From Malachius bipustulatus (taxonomy: Eukaryota; Arthropoda; Insecta; Coleoptera; Melyridae): 64,000 bases of DNA. Position 1 is the first letter of the stretch. Every line of letters starts with the position of its first letter. The notes below the pieces were generated by a model. The model made no database searches. It was not told the DNA's origin and worked only from the letters and a program-made list of their open reading frames with translations. Made by a program: the position numbers and the translations under genes. Positions 1 through 12,016 of this stretch are shown piece after piece. The stretch is taken from contig OU342635.1 in assembly GCA_910589415.1 (NCBI GenBank), positions 14,384,001-14,448,000 of the forward strand. Direction: 5' to 3'.

Positions 1-194
1 ATTGAAAAAACATTTGCTTGAAATGAAAACTTAAACAATCAAGTGACACCAATAAATGCAGAAAGATAAGCAATGTTAAGACGTCAACTTCCAATTGAAA
101 CTTCAAATAATAAAAGAGTTATTAAGAAAATAAAAATTTGAGTTTTTTTTTAGTTTTTTTCAGGATATTTCAGGAAAGGTCACAGATATCTTGT

Positions 195-947
195 ATGTCT
201 TTACGGATTCGAGATGACCACAAACATCGCATCTTTTCCTGGGTAGGTTTATTAATCAAAAGTTATTCAATGCGGCTCTTTAATTAACGCCCCCCTTCCC
301 CCATTAATTTGTTAAACAACGAGATCATAATAGTTTTACATTTTTTCTGACTAAACTTAATCGTTGTCAAAATTAAGAGGTAACGATTCGCTATCTTGGA
401 TTTTTAAACAGAAACCATAGTCTTACGATAAAGGTTCTTATTCCAAATGGAGACTTATGTTCTTAAACTTACTTAACATTAAAACAAAACTTGAATAAAT
501 TTATATTTTTGCTTTCAGATTCGAAAGCCTTTAATGGAGAAAAAGAGACGTGCCCGAATCAACGATAGCTTAGAAACTCTGAAACAGATGCTCCTCGACT
601 CCAAAACCATTTTGAAGGAATCTTCAGGAAAACAAGGCCAAAGAACAGCCAAGCTGGAGAAAGCAGACATTCTCGAAATGACCGTCAATTACCTGCAATA
701 TCTTCACAGGAGGCTCAACGAAACGCCGAAGGAACGAATTATCACGAGTCCGTCAAAATCGAAACCTGAAATTGCGATACGACCTGCGGATAGTTCCTGT
801 GAACCTGTACAGATGGGAGTGGCTCTTATTCCAACGAAACTTAACACCGGTGAAATTGTTTTCGTTGTGCCATCAATGGAAAGAAATAAAAAATATTCTC
901 TTTCCAACTGCTCGAAAATTGGAGAAAATATGTGGAGGCCTTGGTAG
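195..947 (+). CDS. HES-family bHLH transcriptional repressor with C-terminal WRPW
   Basis: Two coding exons, 195-242 and 519-947, joined in phase 0 (donor TGG|GTAGGT, acceptor TTTCAG|ATT), give 158 aa. The basic region starts right at the junction ([14 protein letters not shown], about residues 18-31) and carries the proline and glutamate typical of Hairy/E(spl) proteins. The second helix ([12 protein letters not shown]) is very well conserved. The last four residues are WRPW (155-158), the Groucho-binding tail, so the family is secure: DNA-binding repressors, often Notch targets. Oddities: the loop is long ([10 protein letters not shown]), the protein is short, and no Orange domain is recognisable between bHLH and WRPW; only a block around [16 protein letters not shown] stands out. 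The start at 195 is inferred; the frame is open back to about 164, where TTTTTTTCAG could be another acceptor, so an upstream exon may exist. Confidence 0.85.
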
Positions 948-1059
948 ATTTTTTGTTAGAATTTTTTCTTATATCCTTCATACTTAATTAATGTAAATAA
1001 GAATACGAGTACCTTCCTAGATAGACTGTAAACTTTATGTAAAACTGTGATATTTTCTA

Positions 1060-1077
1060 ATTAAATTGTTTATTAAA
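1060..1077 (+). terminator. Likely poly(A) signals of the HES gene
   Basis: Two ATTAAA hexamers lie about 115 bp after the HES stop codon in AT-rich DNA and are followed by a T-rich stretch. Spacing and orientation fit the end of a short 3' UTR. Canonical AATAAA is absent here. Confidence 0.4.
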
Positions 1078-1089
1078 CGCTTGTTTTTT

Positions 1090-3160
1090 TTGTCGTAGTT
1101 CTCTCTGAGATTAATTTTTTTCAATTATTTAAGTTCATAAACAAATACATTTGATTCCTTATAATGAAACCTGCTTAGGTATACTAAATTGCTACAACAG
1201 GTTTCGATATTTTTGCATTAACATGTTTTATCTTCAGGTACGCAGGTAACTACATAGATAGAATGTGCTCTATAATTTGGGTTATCTGTAATGTGTGTAA
1301 AGTATAATATGTTTCCTCGAAATGATACGATATATTAACATTATGTATTACAATTTAAAAACACCAACACCTACTTATATCTAAATTATACATAATTTAT
1401 TTATTTTTTCTGCGACGGGCTATAAGTTTGACCTTTTTTCCCCGTTGACAGGTAGAAAAATGCCTCATTATATGAGCTGCATCTTATCGGGGAAATAAAT
1501 GAATTAGCAGGGAAATAAATGAGTACTTATTTCCCCGAAATGGCGGCTTAGGTATAGCTACTATTAACACTCAGATATCATTAAATTTATATAAAATATA
1601 CGTAAAGGAAAGTTACCTTATTATCCAAATGCCAATTATTAAGGGAATTTTCATAATAATCACTATCCATATTATTAAATTCACTCATCGAAAACTAACA
1701 AGAATCTTTGCAAAAGTGTCTTCAATTTTAATTACATTAATATGACGTTTATGTAATAATTAATCGTTTCGTTACCCAGGCAACGTCAATTACGATAAAA
1801 GACAGTTTGAAAATCCAAGTTTAACAAAAATCATTTTTCCGACATAATTTTCAGTTATCTAACTACGTTTTTCGACATTCTAACACTGATATTTCTTCTC
1901 GCAGAAAAAAATTGTATATTACACACGAGAAAAAAGTGCGATTTTAGCTCTCGATGTGTTTGTCCCCTCCGCTAAACGCGTCGGGGACGAAATCACATCT
2001 CGAGCTAAAATCTATCACTTTTTTCTCTTGTATAATAAATAACTATTATTTTTCCATTAAGTCATTGTCAACTTTAAACAAAAACATATGGAACATAAAT
2101 AGATTACATTATTATTTAAAGTATATTTTTAATATACTTCAATATTAAAAATATATTAAACATATTATTAAACTATTATTTGCCACCAGATATTGTATAT
2201 TATCATTATTACAGGCTTATAATAACTTACATTTTTGAATTATTATTTTTATTACAAAAATTTTTTTGACTGAATTTTACTATAAATTTACTGCAAGGAG
2301 GTATCAGTAATACTGTGGCATTACCATCAGTGCGGTAGGTATGTGGACTGTGGAGTGTAATAAAAAAGATGATAAAAAATAAAGTTCCATCATGTGGAAA
2401 TAAACTTATAAAAAAGCTCTTATTTTCGGGTAATAATAATTATTTAAGTTTAGGTCATGCATTGTCACAGTAGTAAATAAAAATGATCCTTATTAAACTT
2501 AAACTTATTGTTAAATGCGATATAAACGTTATCTGCTTATGCAAATTTGACGGTGTATCATTTTAGATAACAAACAAAATATTTACAGTTGGTACGCTTT
2601 ATCATACCTCTTATGATGTTGATAAATTTTGCCACTGCGACTGACCTCTTAGTGTTTAGCAACGTTCTTATTGCAAACTTGTAGGTGTCAGTAGGGGTAG
2701 CGGTACCAGAGGATCTCTTCATTTCAGTGACTTAGCACTCAATATAAACAATAATTAGATATTTCTATTTCTGTACTGTATTTCTATACTTAATCAATAC
2801 ACTGTAAACTTCGAAGCATAAATATGAGAACTTAGGCATCAGGGTGAGGCTCTTTATTAACTTCTGTGTTGTATTGTCAAATCTGTCAATCCGTGTGGGG
2901 ACTTTACATGCAAGAAAAAAATATCAAGAGCGCATTTGTTAATTAGGATAAGTTAACTTCCAAACTTTCGTATGGTATGTGTATTGTGTGTCTGACTGAT
3001 ATGACACGCTGATGAGTCCATAACAAGCAGGACGAAACGGTATGTGGTCCATATATGTATATGCCTTTCAGATCTCACCTCGTTCTGGAAGGAACCTCTT
3101 AGTGGCAAGTTGAATTATTTTATTAGAACCTAAATCCCATGAAATATTGAAAAAAAATCT
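1090..3160. other. AT-rich intergenic DNA with one GC-rich hairpin
   Basis: No coding exon or conserved protein segment was found. A small palindrome (1909-2036) sits here, and around 1440-1560 the string GGGGAAATAAATGA occurs twice with an inverted match. The remainder looks like ordinary AT-rich spacer. Confidence 0.5.
1909..2036. repeat. Short hairpin element with GC-rich loop
   Basis: The arms ACGAGAAAAAAGTGCGATTT and (inverted) ACTTTTTTCTCTTGT, plus GTCCCC/GGGGAC nearer the centre, fold into a hairpin of about 128 bp. The centre (TCCGCTAAACGCG) is GC-rich against very AT-rich flanks. It looks like a small MITE or a cruciform-forming repeat. Confidence 0.55.
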
Positions 3161-3927
3161 TATACAGGCTGTATCCAAATAACACGGTAAAAATTTAAGG
3201 GATAATTCTTTAGTACAAAAATAAACAAAAAATTTCCTATTAAGGTGTGTCTGTAAATGCACCCTTTTTGAAAAAAAAACATTATTTTTCCAGTTTTTTG
3301 AATATACTTACCTGATGGGAAACCGTTCGAGATACAGAATCCAGCTTTTGCACAGATCTTATTATTGATATTATAGCAACTATTTTAATGCTAATTATTA
3401 TTTTTTAATATGCCAGTGGCGGAGATTTTTAGTGGTGGGGGGATTTCTTGCTCTTAATATCTACGACACTAGGCAAATTGATATTTTAAAAAAAGCACAC
3501 TACTGTTAACCGCTAATTCTTCACAAAAAATATACTCTTGGTCATAACTACTGTGAGCCATTTTAGAGAAAAACGGGCATGTACGAGGAAAAACTCGCTT
3601 TGAATTTTTAAAGACAAGTGCCTATGTCGGAAAATGAAGGGAAAAAAGCTGCACTCAATCCTAAGATCTCCGTAAGTAGCACATGAAAAAAACTGAATTG
3701 GCATTAAAAAAGTAGCTAATATCAATGAGATGACATTTACAAAAGCTGTCTTCCGTATCTCAAACGATTTCCGAGATATCTTAAAAAATCTGGAAAAAAT
3801 TTTGACACCCTGTATCTATCTCAAAAACGGTGCATTTCCAGACACACGTTAATAAAAATTTTTGATTTATTTTTGATCAAAGAATCAGCCCTTAATTTTT
3901 TCGGTTTATTTAGATACATCCTGTATA
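3161..3927. repeat. Foldback element, CAGGSTG-type termini
   Basis: The left end TATACAGGCTGTATCCAAAT pairs with the right end ...TTTAGATACATCCTGTATA. Further inward, GAGATACAGAATCCAGCTTT pairs with AAAGCTGTCTTCCGTATCTC. About 770 bp, diverged arms. It nearly abuts the next foldback at 3933. Confidence 0.6.
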
Positions 3928-3932
3928 AATCT

Positions 3933-4786
3933 ACAGGGTGTCCCAGACTTAATTGACCAGGCCATATCTCATATACAGGTTGAGATAATCGAGCCGAATA
4001 AAAGGCATATTATTATAATTTTTCAAGCTGTATAACATGACAGCATGAAAACAACCCCCACTCCAACATCCCCTAAGTTGCAGCCCCCACCCTTAAAAAA
4101 ATGAATAGCACCCTGTATATATTTTTGTATATTCAAAACCAGTATTCGATTCTCTATTCAGATGATTTTTCAGATTCAAAATTGGTTCAGAAATAACCAA
4201 GAAAAAGTTCATCAAGGTGGTCATGACTTTTTACCTTAACTTTACCTGAATGACTTTAGCTGCCAAAATTTATCAATATTTTGGTCATAGTTTTTAATTA
4301 GCAGGTCACAGTCATCATTAAGGTTCATGATAAAGTGCTTTATCTCTTGTTTTATTTTTTAAAATTTCCCAACAAATCAGAATTATCAAATAAATTGTTT
4401 GGACTTTAATTATAATAATAACTATGACCTGCCTGTTAAAAACTATGAATAAATTTTGACAGCAAAAGTCATCCAGAGAAAGTTAAGATAAAAAGTCATG
4501 ACCACCTTGATGATCTTTTTCTTGGTTATTTCTAAACCAATTTTGAATCTGAAAAATCATCTGAATAGAGAATCGAATACTGGTTTTGAATATACAAAAA
4601 TATATACAGGGTGCTATTCATTTTTTTAAGGGTGGGGGCTGTAACTTAGGGGATGTTGGAGTGGGGGTTGTTTTCATGCTGTCATGTTATCAGCTTGAAA
4701 AATTATAATAATATGCCTTTTATTCGGCTCGATTATCTCAACCTGTATATGAGATATGGCCTGGTCAGTTAAGTCTGGGACACTGT
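3933..4786. repeat. Long foldback element, ACAGGGTGTCCC ends
   Basis: The two arms of about 400 bp are well-matched inverted copies around a centre near 4360. The ends are ACAGGGTGTCCCAGACTTAA and its inverse TTAAGTCTGGGACACTGT. An internal CACCCTGTATATATTTTTG is also mirrored, so a second terminus-like motif sits within each arm. There is no coding capacity. This is a nonautonomous foldback DNA element. Confidence 0.85.
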
Positions 4787-4980
4787 ATACATCCATAAAA
4801 AATACTTAATATAAATCAGTAAAGTATAATAATAAAAAATGCATCATGATCAATGAACATGGATTAGAACTTCTCTAGCTTTCTCCATAGTCACATATAC
4901 AGCTTTCAAATTAACAAGTTTGTAAGAAAATTATTTGAAATTTGACACATTGCAATAAAATTTGAATTATTTCTATTAAT

Positions 4981-5540
4981 AAGCCAGTGGCGTGGGTAGG
5001 AAAAGGGTAAAAAGGACTATAAATTTCTATAATCTTTTATGAGCATATTTTTGAAGGAATTGAACTGAAATTTTTATTTAACAGAACCCTTAACTCTAAA
5101 AAGTTTCAATAAGTAGCCAATAAGAAAAATGGCGGAGATTTTCGAATTTTTTTGAAGAAAAAAAAAAATTGATATGATTTTTATTTCACTAAAATTTCAA
5201 ATTTTCAATTTTCAAAACTCCCCCCTGTAATTTTTTTTCGAATTTAATAGTAGTGTAAGAAAGTGCATTTTTAAATAAAGTTAGCCAGTGGCGTGCATAA
5301 AAAGGGGCAAAATTAATAAATTTTGACTTTTTTTTTGTTTTGTTCAATTTAAAAATCTCTTTTATGGAACGTTTTCAAATGAAATGGAATGAAATTTTCA
5401 CAGTAAACCCCTACGCTAATGTAACCTGACTATGGAAAATTTCAGAAAGGCATTTTTTAAAGCGGTGAAAATATTCATATAATTGAATCGCATAAAAATA
5501 CACTATTTATGCGATTTATGCGCAAGAGGGTTTTGTTTTT
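4981..5540. repeat. Dispersed repeat with GCCAGTGGCGTG units
   Basis: GCCAGTGGCGTG begins subunits at about 4983 and 5284. The end near 5510 reads CTATTTATGCGATTTATGCG. The same end and subunits recur at 56148-57115, so this is one repeat family with internally repeated blocks. Confidence 0.55.
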
Positions 5541-5619
5541 GTTTGTTTTTAACCAAACTCGGGCTTTAGGGGTTTGAGGATTTCAAACAACTTTTTTTTA
5601 AATAATTGTTTGAAAACAT

Positions 5620-7290
5620 TGCCATTTGTATTGAAAAGGCACATGCACTTCAGGGAAATTCCTATGGCGCTCTGGGAGCGGTGCATGAGCGGAGATATCG
5701 ATTCACGTGGCACTTTGAATATTTGCAGGTTCATTTCTCAGTAAACACTTTTCTTGGAATGATATTCCAAAGGGATACGGTTCTGTACATGAAAGAAGTC
5801 TGAAACAAGGTTGTGCGAGGTGTGTAACGAGCTGAACCTGATAGGGATGGGCTACTGCGACTCGACGTGTATTTCTGCCCGATCTCGTTCTATAGGTGCG
5901 GGATCAAACGGGGGTACGTCTTGTGAGCACTTCTTATAGAAAAATATCTGTATGCCAGGCTCAGGTCAGCTAAGTACTTTTCTTCGATGTTCAAGACTAT
6001 GTGTAAATTTTTAGTCAAAGTCGGGTTCCCGATCAAGTGGATGGCTCTTTTCTGGATGGAGTCAAATAATCTTAGCGTATGCTTATTAGGAGCTGAGCTC
6101 CAAACATGTGAACAGTACTTCGCAAGGATGGTGGGATTTGAGCCTTGTATGAGAGTAAAGAAGCTGTTGTGGTATATAAAATTTCTTTGTGCGAACAGCG
6201 TTCCAAGTTTTTGAGAAGCACTGTTAAGTTCGCCAAACCTGATGCAACATGCGATCATGTCAAGACATGTTCGCTTCCACGCTCACGCCAAGCGAACAAA
6301 GAGATGACGATGGAAGAAGAAAATGTCTCATCATTACCATATCTGGCTCCACAACGTTGACTTTTTTGGAGAAGATGATCGACTGTGTTTCCCCGCATTA
6401 AACTGCACCTGATTTCTATCGCCACAAGCCAGAATCTCTTGTAGATCTTTGTTAAATATTGAGACTTCCTGCTCTCTGAGAAAATGTGCGTCGATGGCCG
6501 TAGTTAAGCACATAAAGGTGTAGGAAAGATATAAATGTACAGTCATCGGCAAAATTGTATATTGTGTTTCTTGTTGGATCCATGAGGCAGATATGTCGGT
6601 CGATATATAGCGAAGCGACCTCCGATGTAACTCGCCAGTCATAAACAGAACCTCTCACTTCTCAGGCATGCCATAAGCCTGCAGTTTTGCCAACAATCGT
6701 CCATGCCAGACACGATCGAAAACCCTAGAGATATCAAGCGCAACCACTCTCGGGACTCCCCATGGTGTTCGACTGCGCTGTTCCACAGTTCCGTTACGTC
6801 TTACGTACTTGGTGAGGAGGTCTCCAGTTGATCTCTGTTTGCGGAAGCCGTAATAGCGGTCGCTGATTACATTAGCTCCTTCAAGTAGATACCTACTTTA
6901 ACAAAAGGTGTGGGTTAATGGTTTTCTCATGATCTTAGATATTACTGAGAGCAATTCCATCACTGCGCAGATAGTTTTGTTTGGTATGGTCTTTTTGCCT
7001 TTCTTGGGAATAGGTAGGCTGGACTCGCTCGTATTTCCAGCATGTAGTAAATATTCTCTTTTTATAAGACTTTAAGACAAGATAATTGAAGAGTCTGCAG
7101 AAAACAGGAGACAGGGAGACAGCTCAGTCGCGCAATTTTTAAGTACGATGACTGGAACGTCATCGGGACCAGAAGCTTTATTTGTTTGGGTCTCCAACGC
7201 TATAACCACGGTGTAAGATATAGTGGCTATAACATAATGAGCTTGAGGACCCGCTGTCGGAATACAAATATCTGACATTTTCAATTGTAC
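5620..7290 (-). mobile_element. Degenerate LINE (Jockey/CR1-like) reverse transcriptase fragment
   Basis: Read on the minus strand, reverse-transcriptase blocks appear in order: KASGPDDVPVIVLKNC (near 7190), YYGFRKQRSTGDLL (near 6850), VALDISRVFDRVWH (near 6730), FADD in place of the active-site YADD (near 6560), then the C-terminal block YCSHVWSSAP..LFDSIQKRAI (6150-6060), and SFMYRTVSLWNIIPRKVF near 5790. Frames change and stops intervene, so it is dead. The 5' part (endonuclease) is missing, as expected of a 5'-truncated LINE. The clade assignment is inference. Confidence 0.8.
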
Positions 7291-7608
7291 GGAAGAGATT
7301 GGCAGAGGTTTTTCCCTGAAAATCGACGGAAGATATGAAGAAAATATAATTGCGTCAACAGGTTGGCTTGGCCTTCTCAGTATCCGCTGATAATGGTCCC
7401 GTCTATTTGCGTAAATGGTGGAATGGTAGATTTGGTGTAATTCTGGCTAATTAGTGACCGACCAAAAAGATTTTGAACCGTTGGGGCAGCAGAGATTAAA
7501 ATTATTAAGTCCAGTGGCGTCCAGAGGAGGCACGTAATACCTTCATGCACCGATATTATTGCAAAAAAAAACTGTAGGTACCTACGCCACATACTTTTTA
7601 AAGATTTC

Positions 7609-8042
7609 GGTAATTATGGAGATGGAGCGGCATGGGTATAGTATAGGGCGAAATGGGTTATACTATCGGATAGCTTGTGTCTCTAGGAGTATCAAGGTAC
7701 CATTGAATTTTTGCGGCGACAAGTAATAGTCGAGAAATAAAGGCCTTAAAGTGTCATCCTTGCCCTAATACGTGCGTATTCGTACATATGCGCTCGAACG
7801 GGTAGCACGTCTCCATCGTCGTGTGTCCGACGGAGTGCGAGCTTCCTGTTCGAGCCGAGCGCATTATTTGTATGTACGAATATACGCGTATTAGGGCAAG
7901 GATGAAACTTTAAGGCCTTATTTCTCGGCTATTACTTGCCGCCGCAAAAATTCAATGGTACCTTGATACTCCTAGAGACACAAGCTATCCGATAGTGTAA
8001 GCCATTTCGCCCTATACCCAGGCCGCTCATCTCCATAATGAC
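7609..8042. repeat. Foldback element with GC-rich centre
   Basis: The arms of about 200 bp are mirrored: TTATGGAGATGGAGCGGC at 7613 pairs with GCCGCTCATCTCCATAAT near 8025, and GCCCTAATACGTGCGTATTC pairs with GAATATACGCGTATTAGGGC. The loop (about 7800-7860) is rich in CG dinucleotides. The ends do not carry the CAGGGTG motif, so this is a different foldback family from most others here. Confidence 0.8.
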
Positions 8043-8344
8043 CAAGATTTCGATATTTTTTCCAGATTACGCAACAAAAAAGACAACATTTTTGTCTCTT
8101 AAATTTTTTCGTATCTTTGATTAGTTTTTGAAAAAATAAAATAAAATCCACTCAATTGCAAATCCCTGAACCATACAAGAAACATTAAATATACCTGTAC
8201 CGATTTTATAAGTATATACCTTTAACCTAGGTACCTAACTTACCTTAATATACCTATAAAGTACCTACCTGCGCCTATAGTTTTATAGGTCCTACTTACT
8301 CTGATCTTATTATTTAATCGACTGGCTCTGGTCAGCGTCAGCTC

Positions 8345-8935
8345 AGCATGGTTTAATATTTATTTCAAGTCAAGACACTCCACGCCACTGTAAATAAGGT
8401 GTCTGTCCAAATAAATTGAAATGTTAAAATTCAAATTTAAAATTAATTCCCTGAAGTCTGACGTCAAGACTCAAGACTCACGCTGTCGCTGTTTGTTGTG
8501 GTGTGGTGTGTGGCGCGGTCGCGGTCGCGACGAGGCGAAGTGGAGTGGAAGTGGAGTGAACGAGGACATGATTTTGATTTCATTCACGTTATTTTATTAT
8601 TTACTTTTACTTTAAGTAGTCAGTCTTAGTTTAGTGCTGCAGGTATTTAACAGTATATTTTTTAATCTTCGGCCTTCAAATATGATACCTACGACTACGA
8701 GACGAATTATGTGGGTCAATTAGCTTAGCTTTGGTTATAGCACAGTTATAGTGCAGTGCAGCAAAGCAATAATTAAGGAAGTTGATTTCTTAAAAAAGTG
8801 ATATGTTGAAAACACCAAGTACCAATAAGATCTCTTCAGGGTTGTGATTTGTTTTGAAAGAAATCCAAAATATTGTCGTCTCAATTGTTTGCAATTTTAC
8901 ACCAGTGATTCAAGATAAAGGTGAGGTTAAGTATT
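8345..8935 (+). promoter_or_regulatory. Possible promoter/5' UTR exon of the SLC10 gene
   Basis: A locally GC- and CpG-rich stretch (GGTCGCGGTCGCGACGAGGC near 8520) contains TCAGT-type initiator sequences and two plausible donors, CTGCAG|GTATTT near 8640 and AAG|GTGAGG near 8930. The SLC10 start codon at 13547 follows an acceptor directly, so a non-coding 5' exon must exist upstream; this is the best candidate I see. It is inference only. Confidence 0.3.
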
Positions 8936-10610
8936 TATAAGATTTGTTGCAAAATCTGCTGCAATTTGAAATTATTATGAACGTATTATAGGTAGGTAAT
9001 TATTATTATGTATTAGTTAAGTAGATATAAATAAAGTTTAATTATTGCTTTATTATGTCACGATATTTACCTGCTAACTACTTTAATTTTAACCTCAGGG
9101 TCGTACAATCACTGTCTTTGCTACATAATACCTGCTGTTTATTGTACTGCAATTTCTCATAATAAACCTACCTAAGTAGGTACCTACCTATACCCTAAAA
9201 ATTGAAGTTGTTGAACACCCCCTCCCCCCCCTCCAAGGGTTGTACCAACTGCAATAAATTGCCCTATGTACAGTGATAACTGATAACCTTGCTATACAAT
9301 AAGGACCTACCTATCCAATAAGGAGCTGAATACTTTTGTTATTATTTTAATATTTTTTTTAAGGGTAATCCCATATAAGTATAGGGACTGAAATTGATTT
9401 CCCATTAGTCACTTATTTTACTATGGATATACTTATTAATTAACTGATATTATCTAATATAATCAAAATAGGTATGTTGCAACAATCATAAAATAATAAT
9501 ATTATACTCAAGTAATACTTTAAAGCTTCCACTCACTTCCAGTTTTACACAATCTTTAAATTAGAGTTGGCTGTGCTGTGATATTTTTTGTTAAAGTTGG
9601 TAACCCTGCACAGTCGATTTGAAATACCCCGCTGTCAAGAACAAAAAAGTTCAAATGACACTTTGACTCTGCTTGGGTGGGAAAAAAAATCACAGATTCC
9701 TGAGGCTTAAATATGATGATTTAACCGAAATTATTAATATCCATAATGGCACCCTTTTCAAGATACAGCCCTTACCTAAAAGGTAGTCAACCAAGAATAC
9801 ATTTTCCAGATTAAGTCAAACAAAAGTGGATTAAATGGGAAACTTGAAAATTCCACCGCCTACTACAACTGTTAATACCAATAAACTGACAGTTTTACAA
9901 ACATTGGCATACAGGGTGTTCCTATTTTTGATGCTATGTTTCTTATCCCATAACTTTTTTATGGGCTCGCCACTGGTTGTTTTTATATATTTTTAATTTT
10001 TTATCAAAAGACTTCGGTTGTTATGAAAAATTGGGTTCACCTAAAGAATACCAGTGATTTCAAGTTTGGATCTAGTTTTAATATTATGACAATTAAATTT
10101 ATGACTTCTAACAAATAAAAATTGTTAGTAATAATTGGTAATTGTAAACGTCAAAAGTGAATTATTTGGATCGTAAAAAAAAAGGGAGGGCATAAAAAAA
10201 TGAAGGGGAAGGATGTTTAGATAGCAATAAAAAATTAATTAGTTAGATGAGAATTGGAAGAGTAACTGTCATAAAAAAAGTAAGAAAGGTGAAAAATAAT
10301 AATTTGGAAGAACCTCGGGAAGAACTAAAGAGAATAACAAGATATAGAAACGAAATTATTAATTAATGAAATTGGAATTTGGAGGGTAATTGTCAGAAAA
10401 CGGAAATAAAAAGGTGAAAATAAAATTTTGTAAGAGGAAAGAGAAGCAGCAAGAGTCGGAGAATAAGATAATAATAGGACCAGGGAGAGGTGAAGAGGAG
10501 CAACTACAGACAGAGTCGGAGGATCAGAAAAATAATTTTGAAGCTGTGAGAGAAACATTTAAGGAAGTTAGATAATTGTTTGTAAAAGAGAAGAGAAGTA
10601 AGGAGAGACG

Positions 10611-10612
<2 letters not shown>

Positions 10613-10687
<75 letters not shown>
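10613..10687 (+). repeat. (GA)n microsatellite
   Basis: An uninterrupted run of about 36 GA units lies within a longer purine-rich stretch (about 10430-10830) in which GAGAAG/AGAGAG words keep recurring. The long open frames across it are low-complexity artefacts. Confidence 0.95.
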
Positions 10688-10689
<2 letters not shown>

Positions 10690-11799
10690 AGAAGACCGGG
10701 ATTGTTGTTTGAGAGAGTGAAGAGAAGCAGCTAAAGACGTAGAGAGAGAGAATCAGAAGAAGAGGCAAAAGAATTTCGAAACAGAAGCAGCAAACGTTGA
10801 GAAAGAGAAAGTCAGAGGACCCGAGAGAGAAAAATGATACTGTGAGAGTTTGGTTTATTATGTTTTATTAGTTTTAATTAATATAATAGCATAGTTTTAA
10901 TATTTGGAGATCAGAGAGCTCGAAGGTAGGTTTTGTTGTAATTTTGTGAAAATACTAAACATAAAGTCATAAAGTCATAAAGTCATAAATTAGACGATTT
11001 GTTATTTTGAAATATTTGAAATTTAGATTCAGGTTAAATTGAGAGCAAGATTTTTCTATCTGAACCCACCTGGGAAGAGAGTGCCCTCAAAGAATAATTC
11101 AAAATTTTATTTTGTTTACCTATGGTAGGTAAATTTTTTAAATAAAAGCTATAATAATAAATTCAGAGAAACGGAAAAACGGTACCTATACTATAACAGT
11201 ATAATTACCTACAAAACTTTTTGCACTTTTATAAAAGTTCCCTATCTTGCATGGTTTTCCCGTAATTAATTTTTAATGATGTTATTAACCACGAAAACGA
11301 ATATGTGGAAATCTCAATTCAATTAAAAAAATTATTTTTATTTCACACAAGCGATTTTATCGAGGATTTTATTCACATCTATTGGTCCTAGCCGAGGTCC
11401 TAGCAATAATAGTAGTGGGGGCGAAACCAAAGTTTCTCATTTAATAAATTTTTTATTAATTTTGGAAAATTTGTATTTAATTGACCCCTTTTAAGCCTTT
11501 AACAGACTGTCTCTTGAAAAGGGCCATTTTAGACATAATAATTTCAATTTCGGTTAAATCGGCATATTTTGAACCGAGAAATCTGTGGTAGAACGTTGTT
11601 GTTGAAATTATTATTTAAATTAAAAGAGATATTTTCACAAATACCTTTTCAGTAGTGTAAATCCATGATAAAAAATTAATTTCAGGAAAACTGTTCTAGA
11701 TACGAAACTTTTATAAGAGGGAAAAAAGTTATGGAAAACTTCACTTTTTTGATGAAAAAATAGAGAACCAACAGTGGCTTGCGGATAAGAAAATTTTAC

Positions 11800-12016
11800 A
11801 GCGGGTATTATAAACGCTCATTAAGTTAACGGGCAGATTTCTGTGGCCATTTCTGAAGAAGGTATCGAGTCTAAGTGGAATTTTTTTTAATTTATTTATT
11901 CTTGACATGAAAGTAATTACAAAAATGTTAATAAAAGTCATTTGACGTCGATATTAGCTTCAAAAACGAGCACAGAAATCTGCCCGTTAGCCTAATGAGC
12001 CTTTATAATATTGGCT
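11800..12016. repeat. Small MITE, copy 1 (TAACGGGCAGATTTCTGTG)
   Basis: Inverted ends: TAACGGGCAGATTTCTGTG near the left, CACAGAAATCTGCCCGTTA near the right, each preceded by TATTATAAAGGCTCATTA-like sequence. About 217 bp, no coding capacity. It is in reverse orientation to the copy at 16194. Confidence 0.75.

Noticed and set aside
214..242. ATG at 214 as the HES start
   Set aside because: With the donor at 242/243 it enters exon 2 in the wrong frame and meets a stop at once; ATG 195 joins in frame.
10325..10768. Several open frames with serine/leucine or glutamate/lysine runs
   Set aside because: They come from the (GA)n and purine-rich low-complexity DNA.
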